From contig CAJMOW010000058.1 in the NCBI GenBank assembly GCA_905215145.1, positions 1 through 7,773 on the forward strand: a stretch of 7,773 bases of DNA, written 5' to 3'. Shown one piece after another: positions 1-7,701 of the stretch. Position numbers and translations under genes: made by a program. The notes under the pieces were generated by a model that was given only the letters and a program-made list of their open reading frames with translations, was not told the origin of the DNA and made no database searches. The stretch is from an uncultured bacterium. GTDB lineage: Bacteria; Bacillota_I; Bacilli_A; RF39; UBA660. The first letter of the stretch is position 1. Each line of letters begins with the position of its first letter.

Positions 1-901
1 GGGATCCCTGTTGACCGCTCTGTTGCTGAGGTCCCTGCTGACCGCTCTGTTGCTGGGATCCCTGCTGACCGCTCTGTTGCTGGGATCCCTGTTGACCGCT
101 CTGTTGCTGAGGTCCCTGCTGACCGCTCTGTTGCTGAGATCCCTGCTGACCGCTCTGTTGCTGAGATCCTTGTTGACCGCTCTGCTGGGGATTCTTTTGG
201 TCTTCAACATATAGTTTAAAGAATATTTCTGCATATTCTTCAACTTTATCTAAAAATGACGATTTATCTTCTATGCCGTTTTTCGTGAATGAATCAGCTA
301 ATTGATGGACAATTTTTAAAAATTCAGGATCAGTTTCATTTATACCAAGATCTTCTTTCCAAATTGCCTCTTTTGTTAGAAACATTAATTTGCAATGCCT
401 TGGACAAGCACTGATATTTGCACCTATTTTTATCCAATCGATTTCACTCTTTAAAGTTTCTTTACTATGTCTATAATAGTTTTTTGTATCAACAATAATA
501 TCAGCTGCTTGATTTGAAATTGCTCCACACGCATACTTGATATTTATACCAAGATGAGAGAAATGCTTATAATAAACATCTTTAATTCTTTTTAGCATTC
601 TAAAATGAGTAATTACATCAAATGGGCAACACATATAGTGCTCTATTTCATGTCTTGTAAGTACTTTTACTTCATTCTGAAACTCATGATAACTTATAGG
701 AAGTTTTCCGAAATTAAGATGAATCTGCCAAGTCTTATCTATAGTAATATAGTATTGCCCAGTTGAATAATTAGCATCATCCGGCAAAAGCATTTTGACA
801 ATAGGCATAGGAATCCCCAAGGAATTGTGATACTCCTTGACGAATACATACTCAATTGCTTCTTGGGCTTTCAATCTATATGTTTCAATATCAATTGACA
901 T
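1..901 (-). CDS. Putative zinc metallopeptidase-like protein with Gln-rich repeat linker (3' end outside window)
   Basis: This is the last gene of the cluster. It is open from the ATG at 901 to the window edge, giving 300 codons with no stop. Residues 1-235 form a folded-looking domain with HEIEH at 84-88, a canonical HExxH zinc-peptidase motif. Downstream, NQAADIIVD at 130-138 resembles the N-A-x-D-x-x-I/V-N/D segment that follows HExxH in DUF2201-type, VWA-associated metallopeptidase domains. Cysteines C91, C92, C125, C166 and C170 could be structural. From P238 the protein becomes a Q/S/G nonapeptide repeat that runs off the window. No signal peptide or membrane segment is visible, so it is probably cytosolic. 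The start overlaps the MoxR gene's stop by 11 nt, implying translational coupling. It is the first ATG in this frame after a TGA about 25 codons upstream, and it lacks a clear Shine-Dalgarno. A VWA or similar domain after the linker is expected from related MoxR partners, but this is inference. Catalytic activity is not shown; such domains can be non-peptidase. Confidence 0.85.
   Translation of the reverse strand, partial: MSIDIETYRLKAQEAIEYVFVKEYHNSLGIPMPIVKMLLPDDANYSTGQYYITIDKTWQIHLNFGKLPISYHEFQNEVKVLTRHEIEHYMCCPFDVITHFRMLKRIKDVYYKHFSHLGINIKYACGAISNQAADIIVDTKNYYRHSKETLKSEIDWIKIGANISACPRHCKLMFLTKEAIWKEDLGINETDPEFLKIVHQLADSFTKNGIEDKSSFLDKVEEYAEIFFKLYVEDQKNPQQSGQQGSQQQSGQQGSQQQSGQQGPQQQSGQQGSQQQSGQQGSQQQSGQQGPQQQSGQQGS
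2..163. repeat. Higher-order 81-bp tandem duplication inside the 27-bp array
   Basis: Bases 2-82 and 83-163 are each three 27-bp units and are identical except for one base (G at 56, A at 137), a synonymous TCC/TCT serine difference. The first and fourth units are identical, as are the second and fifth. This points to a recent duplication of a three-unit block, laid over an older single-unit expansion. The 8-bp palindrome GGGATCCC recurs at 1-8, 55-62 and 82-89 as a by-product. Confidence 0.9.
2..190 (-). repeat. In-frame 27-bp minisatellite encoding QQQSGQQG(S/P)
   Basis: There are seven contiguous 27-bp units at 2-28, 29-55, 56-82, 83-109, 110-136, 137-163 and 164-190. Read on the minus strand, each encodes nine residues, QQQSGQQG followed by S or P. 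The array probably continues past position 1. Units differ at only a few positions, mostly synonymous CAG/CAA or TCC/TCT changes, plus TCC/CCT giving Ser/Pro. AGC and GGT codons are invariant. The unit at 164-190 is the most diverged and marks the N-terminal boundary (PQQSGQQGS). GC content is about 63% per unit, far above the AT-rich flanks. Because the unit is a multiple of three, copy-number change alters linker length without a frameshift. The encoded segment should be disordered and flexible. Confidence 0.95.
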
Positions 902-2636
902 TGTTTGCTTGTAAGTATTTGAATAATTCAGAATCTTCGTCCCCTTGGTAGGTAAAGATATATTTTTTCAATCTCTTAACTGACAAGTCGCATGCATCTC
1001 GTGTAATATCCAACAACTTAAATGGTTTTACTTTTTGTATGTCACCATTTGCAAGATCGGTACCAGGAATAACCGCTTGAATAAGAGATGACAGTTGAGG
1101 ATTCGATATTATTGAATCTTTTTCGAGCTTAAATGTATATTCCTTTATTTCTATCTTTTTGATAGAACGGTTAACTCGCTCTGAAATGTACTGTCGATTG
1201 GGAATATCATATCTAAATGCTAATTCTGATTTTATAGCCTTAAGCTTCGAAATGTCACCTTTTGAGTTATCTATCTGGTTGTTATAGGACACAATCTTAT
1301 CATAAACTGGAGCATATTTTTCATTTAAGACTGGAACAATCTCTGCAGATATTACAAGAGAATTATATGACGAGTCTCTTATTTCTTTAAGATACTCATT
1401 GAATTCTGGAACTGAAAGTGTTCCTGTCTTAACTCTTTCAAAACCCATAAGAAGATCTTTAATACCATCAAACTCATTTTTGATCATTTGTATGATATTT
1501 CGAGTTCCATCTAAATCAATATTTGTTATAAAAATGGATGTTTGCTTCCCTGAATTTGTATTTTTCCAATGTTCAGTTAAAGTTGACACATACTTTTTGC
1601 TCAGAACAGCTCTATGCCAAATCATATATGGGGCTAAAACCTCAATATGATTTACATTGACTTCTCTGTCTCCAAGGAACCATGCAAGAGCTTTTCCATA
1701 TCTGTACAGGTCTTCTTTTACTCTGACGCTTAGTGGTAACTTGATTTTTGAGCACACTTTTTCTGGTGCACACATATGACAATTCTCACAAAGACTCTTG
1801 TCAACAGACAAGTTATCATTAGACTCTTTAGAGGCTCTTTCACATAGGCGATATGAAGCAATTATGTAGTTGATAAACAATTCGGCTTCTTCTGTATATG
1901 GAATATTCTTAACAATTTCTTGAAGTTCTTCTAGATTAACATCCTGAAGATATTCCTCAATACGATCATTATAAGATGATTTATCTCGTTTTCCAATAGT
2001 ACTGAAACTGTCATAATCAGGCATGGTTATCGGAAGTGCAAGAGCAAATCTATCCTTGAATGGCAAAGACAATTCTGTGTTCGCATTGTCCTTTGGGTTC
2101 AAGGTTGCAAACAGGGTGAAAGCAGGAACAATCATACTCTGATCATGATATTTTACTGACCCTTCTGCGAGCAATGACAATAGAATATTTTGTGCGTATG
2201 GAGATAAACGATTTATCTCATCAATGATTTTCCATCTTGATGTGACAAATTCGTTCCAGACCACTGACAACTTACCATTATCAAGTGGTTTGTTTCCTGT
2301 CATTTGAGTAAAATCTAAACTACCAAGGATTTTTTCTTCTGTCAATTGTGGATGTCCTCTCAATATACAATCTTCAATCTTTTCCTTGGTAAGATGGTAA
2401 AACAACTGACCTAAATACTTAGACAAGGTGGTTTTTCCTCCGCCATGTCCTCCATACAACATCATTGTACCACGCTCAACAAGTGCATTGATTACAGCAA
2501 GCGTTTCTACCAAATACACTTTTCGATCTTTCAACTTCTCGTTCGAGAACTTTGCACCTTCAAGTTCTGAATTGTGCACATACAAATTGTTTATTCGTAT
2601 GTTATCCAATGCCTGAATTATATCAATATTTGTCAT
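891..2636 (-). CDS. MoxR-type AAA+ ATPase with Cys cluster and C-terminal extension
   Basis: This is a AAA+ ATPase of the MoxR type. Walker A is GGHGGGKTT at 62-70. Residues 93-106 (RGHPQLTEEKILGS) match the region after Walker A where MoxR proteins have a Pro-rich loop. Walker B is WKIIDEINR at 135-143 and continues into SPYAQNILLSLLAEG, a classic MoxR signature. Sensor 1 is in FATLNP (N180). LPFKDRF at 191-197 supplies the likely arginine finger R196, and LPLSVR supplies sensor-2 R305. Just before sensor 2 lies C283-x2-C286-x2-C289-x5-C295, a probable metal or Fe-S site. Typical MoxR proteins have about 300-350 residues; this one has 581, with an extra C-terminal region (about 350-581) of unknown function. 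MoxR ATPases usually act as chaperone-like remodelers with VWA or metallopeptidase partners, and the HExxH gene directly downstream fits that role. The start lies 2 nt after the preceding stop, with no clear Shine-Dalgarno. Family assignment is firm; the target is unknown. Confidence 0.93.
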   Translation of the reverse strand: MTNIDIIQALDNIRINNLYVHNSELEGAKFSNEKLKDRKVYLVETLAVINALVERGTMMLYGGHGGGKTTLSKYLGQLFYHLTKEKIEDCILRGHPQLTEEKILGSLDFTQMTGNKPLDNGKLSVVWNEFVTSRWKIIDEINRLSPYAQNILLSLLAEGSVKYHDQSMIVPAFTLFATLNPKDNANTELSLPFKDRFALALPITMPDYDSFSTIGKRDKSSYNDRIEEYLQDVNLEELQEIVKNIPYTEEAELFINYIIASYRLCERASKESNDNLSVDKSLCENCHMCAPEKVCSKIKLPLSVRVKEDLYRYGKALAWFLGDREVNVNHIEVLAPYMIWHRAVLSKKYVSTLTEHWKNTNSGKQTSIFITNIDLDGTRNIIQMIKNEFDGIKDLLMGFERVKTGTLSVPEFNEYLKEIRDSSYNSLVISAEIVPVLNEKYAPVYDKIVSYNNQIDNSKGDISKLKAIKSELAFRYDIPNRQYISERVNRSIKKIEIKEYTFKLEKDSIISNPQLSSLIQAVIPGTDLANGDIQKVKPFKLLDITRDACDLSVKRLKKYIFTYQGDEDSELFKYLQANNVN

Positions 2637-2638
2637 TA

Positions 2639-4165
2639 TTAGTATTCTTTTGTATATGATAATTTAATAAGTCCACTCTCCAATAGTTTTCGGAGATAGT
2701 CATGATCTAAATCAGATGGCGTTAACTCTAAAGACTCTTTTTGTTGAAGCCAGTTTATCTCTGTTTCCAATCCAGATTTTTTCATGATGTCTTCAAATAT
2801 CTGCTGAGTTTTATTCTTATCCTCAAGCATTGTATCTAAAGTTTCATCAGAAATAGAATTCATAAAATCAGAGAGTGGCCCTAAACCATTCACAATTGTT
2901 GCCAGAGTTCCATTTTCAGAATCATATATTGAGTCAATATCATTTTGTAATTCTGGATGAGTTTTTGCAATCTTTTCCAACATAGCTTTTTTGGTCTTGT
3001 TATAGTTTGCCAAGAATTCATCAAAGCAGTCTTTTACTTCGTCAAAAATCTTTATTTCTGAACTATGGAGCTTTGCAATTTCATTATGACATTTGTTTAG
3101 TTTTGGAACAATTTCCTCAAATTTCACAGTAAGTATCTGTGGTAGTACATTAGCGTTTCTTACTGTCTTGTAATTCTTTATGAGCAGATCTATCTCACCT
3201 TCTTTTTCGAATCCATCCCAAGTTTTATTAAACGACAATTCATCTTCTGCATAGAATTCTTTTATGTCAATGTACTTGGCTTCAATATCATTCCAAGTAT
3301 TCTCAATAAAATTATTCAAGCATTCAGCTACATCTCCTTTTGTTGCCAACATGGTGTCATCGAACTTCTTGAAAAGTTGCTTAAGTGTATCATCCGAATT
3401 ACTTGAGATGCCAGTATCAGAAAGTATGGTTATTACTTTCTTAATAGACGCGATTCTGTTTCTTACTCGCAAGTATAGTTTTGACTTATTTTCGGACTCA
3501 TTAAGTGCTGTAAGATTCTGTCCATTTTTTATAGACTGCTTAATTATTTCGGAATAGAATGATATTGTCTCATCATTCTTTTGTTCTTCCGTATATAGAT
3601 CTTCTACCTTTGTAGAAGCCAATTCAGAAATGTCTGCTAAACCAACAAATTCATCCTCTAAATCTGTCAAGAATCCATCAATATTATTCTCAAATTCATC
3701 TGGCTTATTAACAAATGCTGAGACATCTGATTTCAACTTTTTATTAAATTCAGAGATGATTTTATCAAATATACACTTGTCATCATCAAAAGAAATGTTT
3801 TCAAGTGTACTTAATATTGAATCAATTCTAGAAGAATATGTTTCATAATTACCTTTTAGGAAATCTCGCAATTTAGCAATATTATTTTCGTTATTCTTTG
3901 TATGTTCCTCAACCCATGACACAAATGCATCTAACCCTGGAGCTGTCATTTTTTCATACAAAGAATCAAATAACTGTTCAAGTTGCTTTGTGCATTTTTC
4001 AAAATCTTTTTTGGTAAGGATGTTTGAAATCCTTTCCTCAATTGCGTTAAGCTCATCTTGCCACTCTTGCTTGCTAAGCTCTAATTTAAGAGTTTCGGCA
4101 TATTTATCACCCTTTTTTATCTCAAGAGCCTTATTGTATTGCTTTGTAATTTTATCAATATTCAT
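2639..4165 (-). CDS. Helical, charged protein of unknown function
   Basis: I do not recognise a family. The 508-residue product is rich in Lys, Glu, Asp, Asn, Leu and Ile, with few prolines, five tryptophans and no catalytic motif that I can see. Its sequence suggests an almost entirely alpha-helical protein with coiled-coil-like stretches, for example around 24-72, 90-122, 325-400 and 440-475. The last ~25 residues, ending in DYLRKLLESGLIKLSYTKEY, look like a compact helix-strand element and could be the tail of a winged-helix or a partner-docking peptide. There is no signal peptide or membrane segment. It sits 4 nt after the large ATPase gene and 2 nt before the MoxR gene, so it is very likely made together with both ATPases. 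A bridging or adaptor role between them is inference from position and shape only. The ATG at 4165 (upstream bases AAAGAGTAACCAT) is the natural start. Confidence 0.85.
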   Translation of the reverse strand: MNIDKITKQYNKALEIKKGDKYAETLKLELSKQEWQDELNAIEERISNILTKKDFEKCTKQLEQLFDSLYEKMTAPGLDAFVSWVEEHTKNNENNIAKLRDFLKGNYETYSSRIDSILSTLENISFDDDKCIFDKIISEFNKKLKSDVSAFVNKPDEFENNIDGFLTDLEDEFVGLADISELASTKVEDLYTEEQKNDETISFYSEIIKQSIKNGQNLTALNESENKSKLYLRVRNRIASIKKVITILSDTGISSNSDDTLKQLFKKFDDTMLATKGDVAECLNNFIENTWNDIEAKYIDIKEFYAEDELSFNKTWDGFEKEGEIDLLIKNYKTVRNANVLPQILTVKFEEIVPKLNKCHNEIAKLHSSEIKIFDEVKDCFDEFLANYNKTKKAMLEKIAKTHPELQNDIDSIYDSENGTLATIVNGLGPLSDFMNSISDETLDTMLEDKNKTQQIFEDIMKKSGLETEINWLQQKESLELTPSDLDHDYLRKLLESGLIKLSYTKEY

Positions 4166-4169
4166 ATGG

Positions 4170-7100
4170 TTACTCTTTTAATAAATCTTTGATATATTCA
4201 TAAACCTTGGTATAACTCAATGCTTCTGCCTGACAATCTTTACAGAACTTTAAGGTTTCGTTCATTCGAATTTTATATGTAGAATTAGTCAAACTTGTTT
4301 GAAGAAAGGCCTTGAACTTATGAATATCAGACTCGTCAATTGAAGTTTCTTTTGCAGGATGCAATTTTGCATCAATGACATTTTGAACTTCTGATCTTGG
4401 CGTCAAATATCTAGCATACTGTGTCCAACACCAATCACCATCATATCTTTGTGGCTGACCATTAGGCTTAAGATCAGAAAGGTTAATAAGTTTTGATGTC
4501 AATGAATCCTGATATATTGTATTGATAGGTAACTGATATTCTTTTTCGATAAGTTCCTTCTTATTCTTTAAGGATATCAAAATACCATTAATTTGATGTT
4601 CAACAACTTTGGCTTGTGAAACTATATTTGAGATTCTCCATACGATTGATGAAATTATTGCAAATATTGATACACCATCCTTGTCTTCTAATACGATTCT
4701 CTTACAGTTTGACAGTAATCTAGATACCAATTGTAATTCAGATACATATCCTTGGAAAGGCATTTTCTCTGGATTCGCTTTCGCATAATTCTTAGAATAC
4801 AACAAATCTGTTATAGCTGCTATGTGTTGAGTTGAATTCGATATTGTTGAAACAAGCTCTGTTTGCTTTTCTTCAATTCTTGTATTCAACTGACTACGCA
4901 ACAAAGAGAAATCAATCTTTTCGATATACGCTTTAAGATATAGCAATTTTATCAATGTACGCCCCTTGCTAAATCCATAAGACATATCATTATTATATGA
5001 AGCTATCCAATGGTCATTTAGAGAATCCTTCATAAAAGTCAGCAGTTCGTCCAACTTACTTACAGATCTCTCATTATTCATCATAGCTGTGAAAGAACAC
5101 AGATGTTTAATGATGTAGTCTTCATTATCATAAGAACTCATCAATTTACTGGCAGTTTCTCTTGATAAAATATTTAATATTTGATCAAAGAATAAGGATT
5201 CGTTAATCCTATCTTCAATTGGGGGCAGATACAAAGCATTTCTAAAGTTTCCTACTTCTTGAAGGATCTTTAATAATGATTGATAACTTGATGTAGGCTT
5301 CTTTGCATTCTCCAATATATAGTACATTGCAAGATACTTACTTTTTGTATCAGTTATATCTGCAGATTCAAGACTGGTAAAATCCCAAAGAATATTGTCT
5401 TCATAATCCCTCTTTTCGCAGATTAGGTTTTCCATTGCTGACTCATGGTCTTTTTTCTGCGCAAGAGAAATTGTGTTAATAACACAACTATCCCCTTCCA
5501 ATACAAGTCTGGAATAGTGTTCAATTGTTCTAATAGCCTCCTTTTGCTTTGTCCATTCTCTATTTTTAATAACGTCAATGGCTGTATGGAAGTCGTATGT
5601 ACGATTGTCGTCAATCAAAACAATATCATTGCAAGATCCAGCTACTATGACAATTTTTGCCACAGAGTCAATAAAATCTGCTATTTGTCCCCCAAAATTG
5701 AACTGATAGTGATTGTAATCCTCAAAAACCAACTTTTTCATTTTACAGATTGGCAGAAGGTTACCTGAACCATCCTTACATACTTCTTCTTTCAGTTGGC
5801 TTATATATTCATGTTCTTGGAGATATACTATTCTAATAGTTTTACTTGCATTGGTATGCAAGTCATTCTTTTGTGATTTGATATAGTCTTTAAGCCTGAG
5901 GATATACTTTTTTAAAGGTTCATCCTCTAAAATAGGTACAAAGATAATTGTATTGTCACTACTACGAGAAGTCAAAAAGACACTCTGTCTGAAATTTGAG
6001 GATTCAAGTTTTTTATCCAAACTCATATCCTTATATTTCAACTTCGGAGAGCCAATAGGCTGTTCAATGATTTCCCTAATGGCACGTAATGAATACTGCA
6101 TATAAATCTCATTTCCTGATTTAATTTTGCAAGTTTCAAAAATACTATTAAGATTCTCAAAGTTATCATCAATTGTTTCCTCTTCGACAGAAGATTCAAT
6201 AAATTTAATAGAATCTAAGATAAAATCTTTTGTCTCTCGTGTTACTTGGTCCTCATTATCCTCATACTGACTAATAAAGTCGTATGTTAACTCTAGTAAT
6301 GGAATCAAGAAAGTTGTAGCAAGTGCTTTCTCTTTGTTATTTCTGCATGCAGTTGAAAAAGCAATTTTACCGTCAGAATTAGAACAAGCAGAGAGAATAT
6401 AGCTAAAATACTTACCAACGTTTCTTATATAATCAACGCTTGTGTATTTCCCTTGTTCTTTACACTTTTCAAGATATGCAGAAAAATCATCACTAATTGC
6501 AGGATTGAGTTCTTTTACTACAGATACTAACTCATCTGTACAGAAGAAATCTTCTGCACTATCCTTCATTGCCTCTCTGTATGAATCCTCAATCTTAATG
6601 GATTGTGGTTCAAAATCTAGTAAAAGTCTACCAACAATCGGACGAATGTAACTATTCATTTGATTGAAATAAGAAACCTTTAGGTATTTTACTTCTTCAC
6701 CACTTTCATCTATTGGCTCATTGAAAATGTCCTTTACAAGGAATTCTGTTGCATCATATTCCTTATAAATACTATAATCAATGGCATCCCACAATTTCTG
6801 TATATGACCTGGACGACAACGAGACATCCACCATATAAAATTCACATATCCATTAGCGCACTCCTTCATAAACTTACGTTTAAGTAAGGCTACCGTTGGA
6901 AATGGAATCTGAATTGTCTTCAGTCTTCTATTAGCAGCTGTTTCGCTATCATTATTTCCATCTGTTCCCTTTTCTTTTGCTACTTCATAGCCAGAAGCTG
7001 GTCCATTGCCAATAACTAATAAGAAAGGTTTTGTCTGAACAACTTGATCAAACAATTCACGAAGGATACCACCCCCAGATGATTCAACATAACGTTTGAG

Positions 7101-7697
7101 TTCATAGAATTTTGACTCAAATTCATCCACAAGGAGTATAGGAGGTGTAGTGCTTTCTAATGCTTGGCGGATAACTTCTTCGGAAAAAACAAGTTTGCTA
7201 ATTTCTGATTCTTTGGTATCATTTGAATCCAATGTGACAGGAATGAAATCTTCCAAATACTGGTTTAAGCTTGGATTCTCAGAATCATCACCAGACTTAA
7301 AATCAGGGAAATCAATATCGTTTATATCATTCCAATTAGAGTTTCTCAATTTGTCGATCTGCTCTTTAATGATACTATTGATAATTCTGCTAAGTTGGTT
7401 ATTTTGAACCTTACCAGATTCCAATGACTCTGCTTCCTTCTTTACAGCATCAACAATCTTAGCCAAAGGCATGTAGAAGGTAGGCGTTTTTAGCACTTCC
7501 CAACCGTAATGGAATAGATAGTATAATGTTGTTGATTTACCAATACCAAAAGCCCCCTGTAACATTATTGGTTGGATATTGCCTTTGTTACAGCCTTCTT
7601 TTAGATCAGACTCTACAGTTTCTCTTAGTTTTTTATGTTCGTTACTAAGATCAACCCATTTAGTTCTTTTTATGAGTGGGATGTAAGTTCCTGCCAT
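4170..7697 (-). CDS. Large P-loop (AAA+-like) ATPase, 1175 residues
   Basis: The N-terminal ~340 residues form a P-loop ATPase domain. Walker A is GAFGIGKST at 48-56. Walker B is PPILLVDEFE at 185-194, with D191 and E192. A sensor-1-like asparagine occurs in LLVIGNG (N231), and RCRPGHIQKLW at 293-303 resembles the sensor-2 helix of ORC/CDC6- or STAND-like ATPases. Between Walker A and B lies a long acidic insertion (about 95-165, including DFPDFKSGDDSE). The remaining ~830 residues match no family I recognise. They include a strand-rich segment near 575-710 (for example TIIFVPILEDEP and KIVIVAGSCNDIVLIDD), then mostly helical sequence to the C-terminus, where HKFKAFL and CKDCQAEAL occur. No signal peptide or transmembrane helix is visible, so it is probably cytosolic. 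The size and layout recall large defence-system ATPases such as BrxC/PglY, but I see no specific motif that assigns it there. The ATG at 7697 follows an upstream stop by 4 nt; the next gene starts 4 nt after its own stop. Confidence 0.9.
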   Translation of the reverse strand: MAGTYIPLIKRTKWVDLSNEHKKLRETVESDLKEGCNKGNIQPIMLQGAFGIGKSTTLYYLFHYGWEVLKTPTFYMPLAKIVDAVKKEAESLESGKVQNNQLSRIINSIIKEQIDKLRNSNWNDINDIDFPDFKSGDDSENPSLNQYLEDFIPVTLDSNDTKESEISKLVFSEEVIRQALESTTPPILLVDEFESKFYELKRYVESSGGGILRELFDQVVQTKPFLLVIGNGPASGYEVAKEKGTDGNNDSETAANRRLKTIQIPFPTVALLKRKFMKECANGYVNFIWWMSRCRPGHIQKLWDAIDYSIYKEYDATEFLVKDIFNEPIDESGEEVKYLKVSYFNQMNSYIRPIVGRLLLDFEPQSIKIEDSYREAMKDSAEDFFCTDELVSVVKELNPAISDDFSAYLEKCKEQGKYTSVDYIRNVGKYFSYILSACSNSDGKIAFSTACRNNKEKALATTFLIPLLELTYDFISQYEDNEDQVTRETKDFILDSIKFIESSVEEETIDDNFENLNSIFETCKIKSGNEIYMQYSLRAIREIIEQPIGSPKLKYKDMSLDKKLESSNFRQSVFLTSRSSDNTIIFVPILEDEPLKKYILRLKDYIKSQKNDLHTNASKTIRIVYLQEHEYISQLKEEVCKDGSGNLLPICKMKKLVFEDYNHYQFNFGGQIADFIDSVAKIVIVAGSCNDIVLIDDNRTYDFHTAIDVIKNREWTKQKEAIRTIEHYSRLVLEGDSCVINTISLAQKKDHESAMENLICEKRDYEDNILWDFTSLESADITDTKSKYLAMYYILENAKKPTSSYQSLLKILQEVGNFRNALYLPPIEDRINESLFFDQILNILSRETASKLMSSYDNEDYIIKHLCSFTAMMNNERSVSKLDELLTFMKDSLNDHWIASYNNDMSYGFSKGRTLIKLLYLKAYIEKIDFSLLRSQLNTRIEEKQTELVSTISNSTQHIAAITDLLYSKNYAKANPEKMPFQGYVSELQLVSRLLSNCKRIVLEDKDGVSIFAIISSIVWRISNIVSQAKVVEHQINGILISLKNKKELIEKEYQLPINTIYQDSLTSKLINLSDLKPNGQPQRYDGDWCWTQYARYLTPRSEVQNVIDAKLHPAKETSIDESDIHKFKAFLQTSLTNSTYKIRMNETLKFCKDCQAEALSYTKVYEYIKDLLKE

Positions 7698-7701
7698 ATT
7701 A

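Noticed and set aside
2..190. Possible CRISPR array from the evenly spaced repeats.
   Set aside because: The 27-bp units are directly contiguous with no unique spacers and stay in frame in a coding sequence, so it is a coding minisatellite.
11..214. Plus-strand open frame of 67 residues made of a hydrophobic LLTALLL-type repeat, resembling a membrane peptide.
   Set aside because: It is the antisense reading of the 27-bp repeat inside the minus-strand HExxH gene. Its regularity comes entirely from the Q-rich repeat, and it lacks its own gene context.
2637..2641. Transcription terminator between the helical-protein and MoxR genes, or at the other junctions.
   Set aside because: The gaps are only 2-4 nt and no GC-rich stem with a T-run is present.
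5423..5768. Overlapping open frames of 107 residues (plus) and 63 residues (minus) inside the large ATPase gene.
   Set aside because: Both are shadows within an intact 1175-residue gene and have no ribosome site or recognisable protein features.
4170..7697. Assignment of the large ATPase as BrxC/PglY of a BREX system.
   Set aside because: Length and N-terminal P-loop agree, but no other BREX gene (methyltransferase, PglZ phosphatase, BrxL) is in the window, and a MoxR/HExxH pair is not part of BREX.
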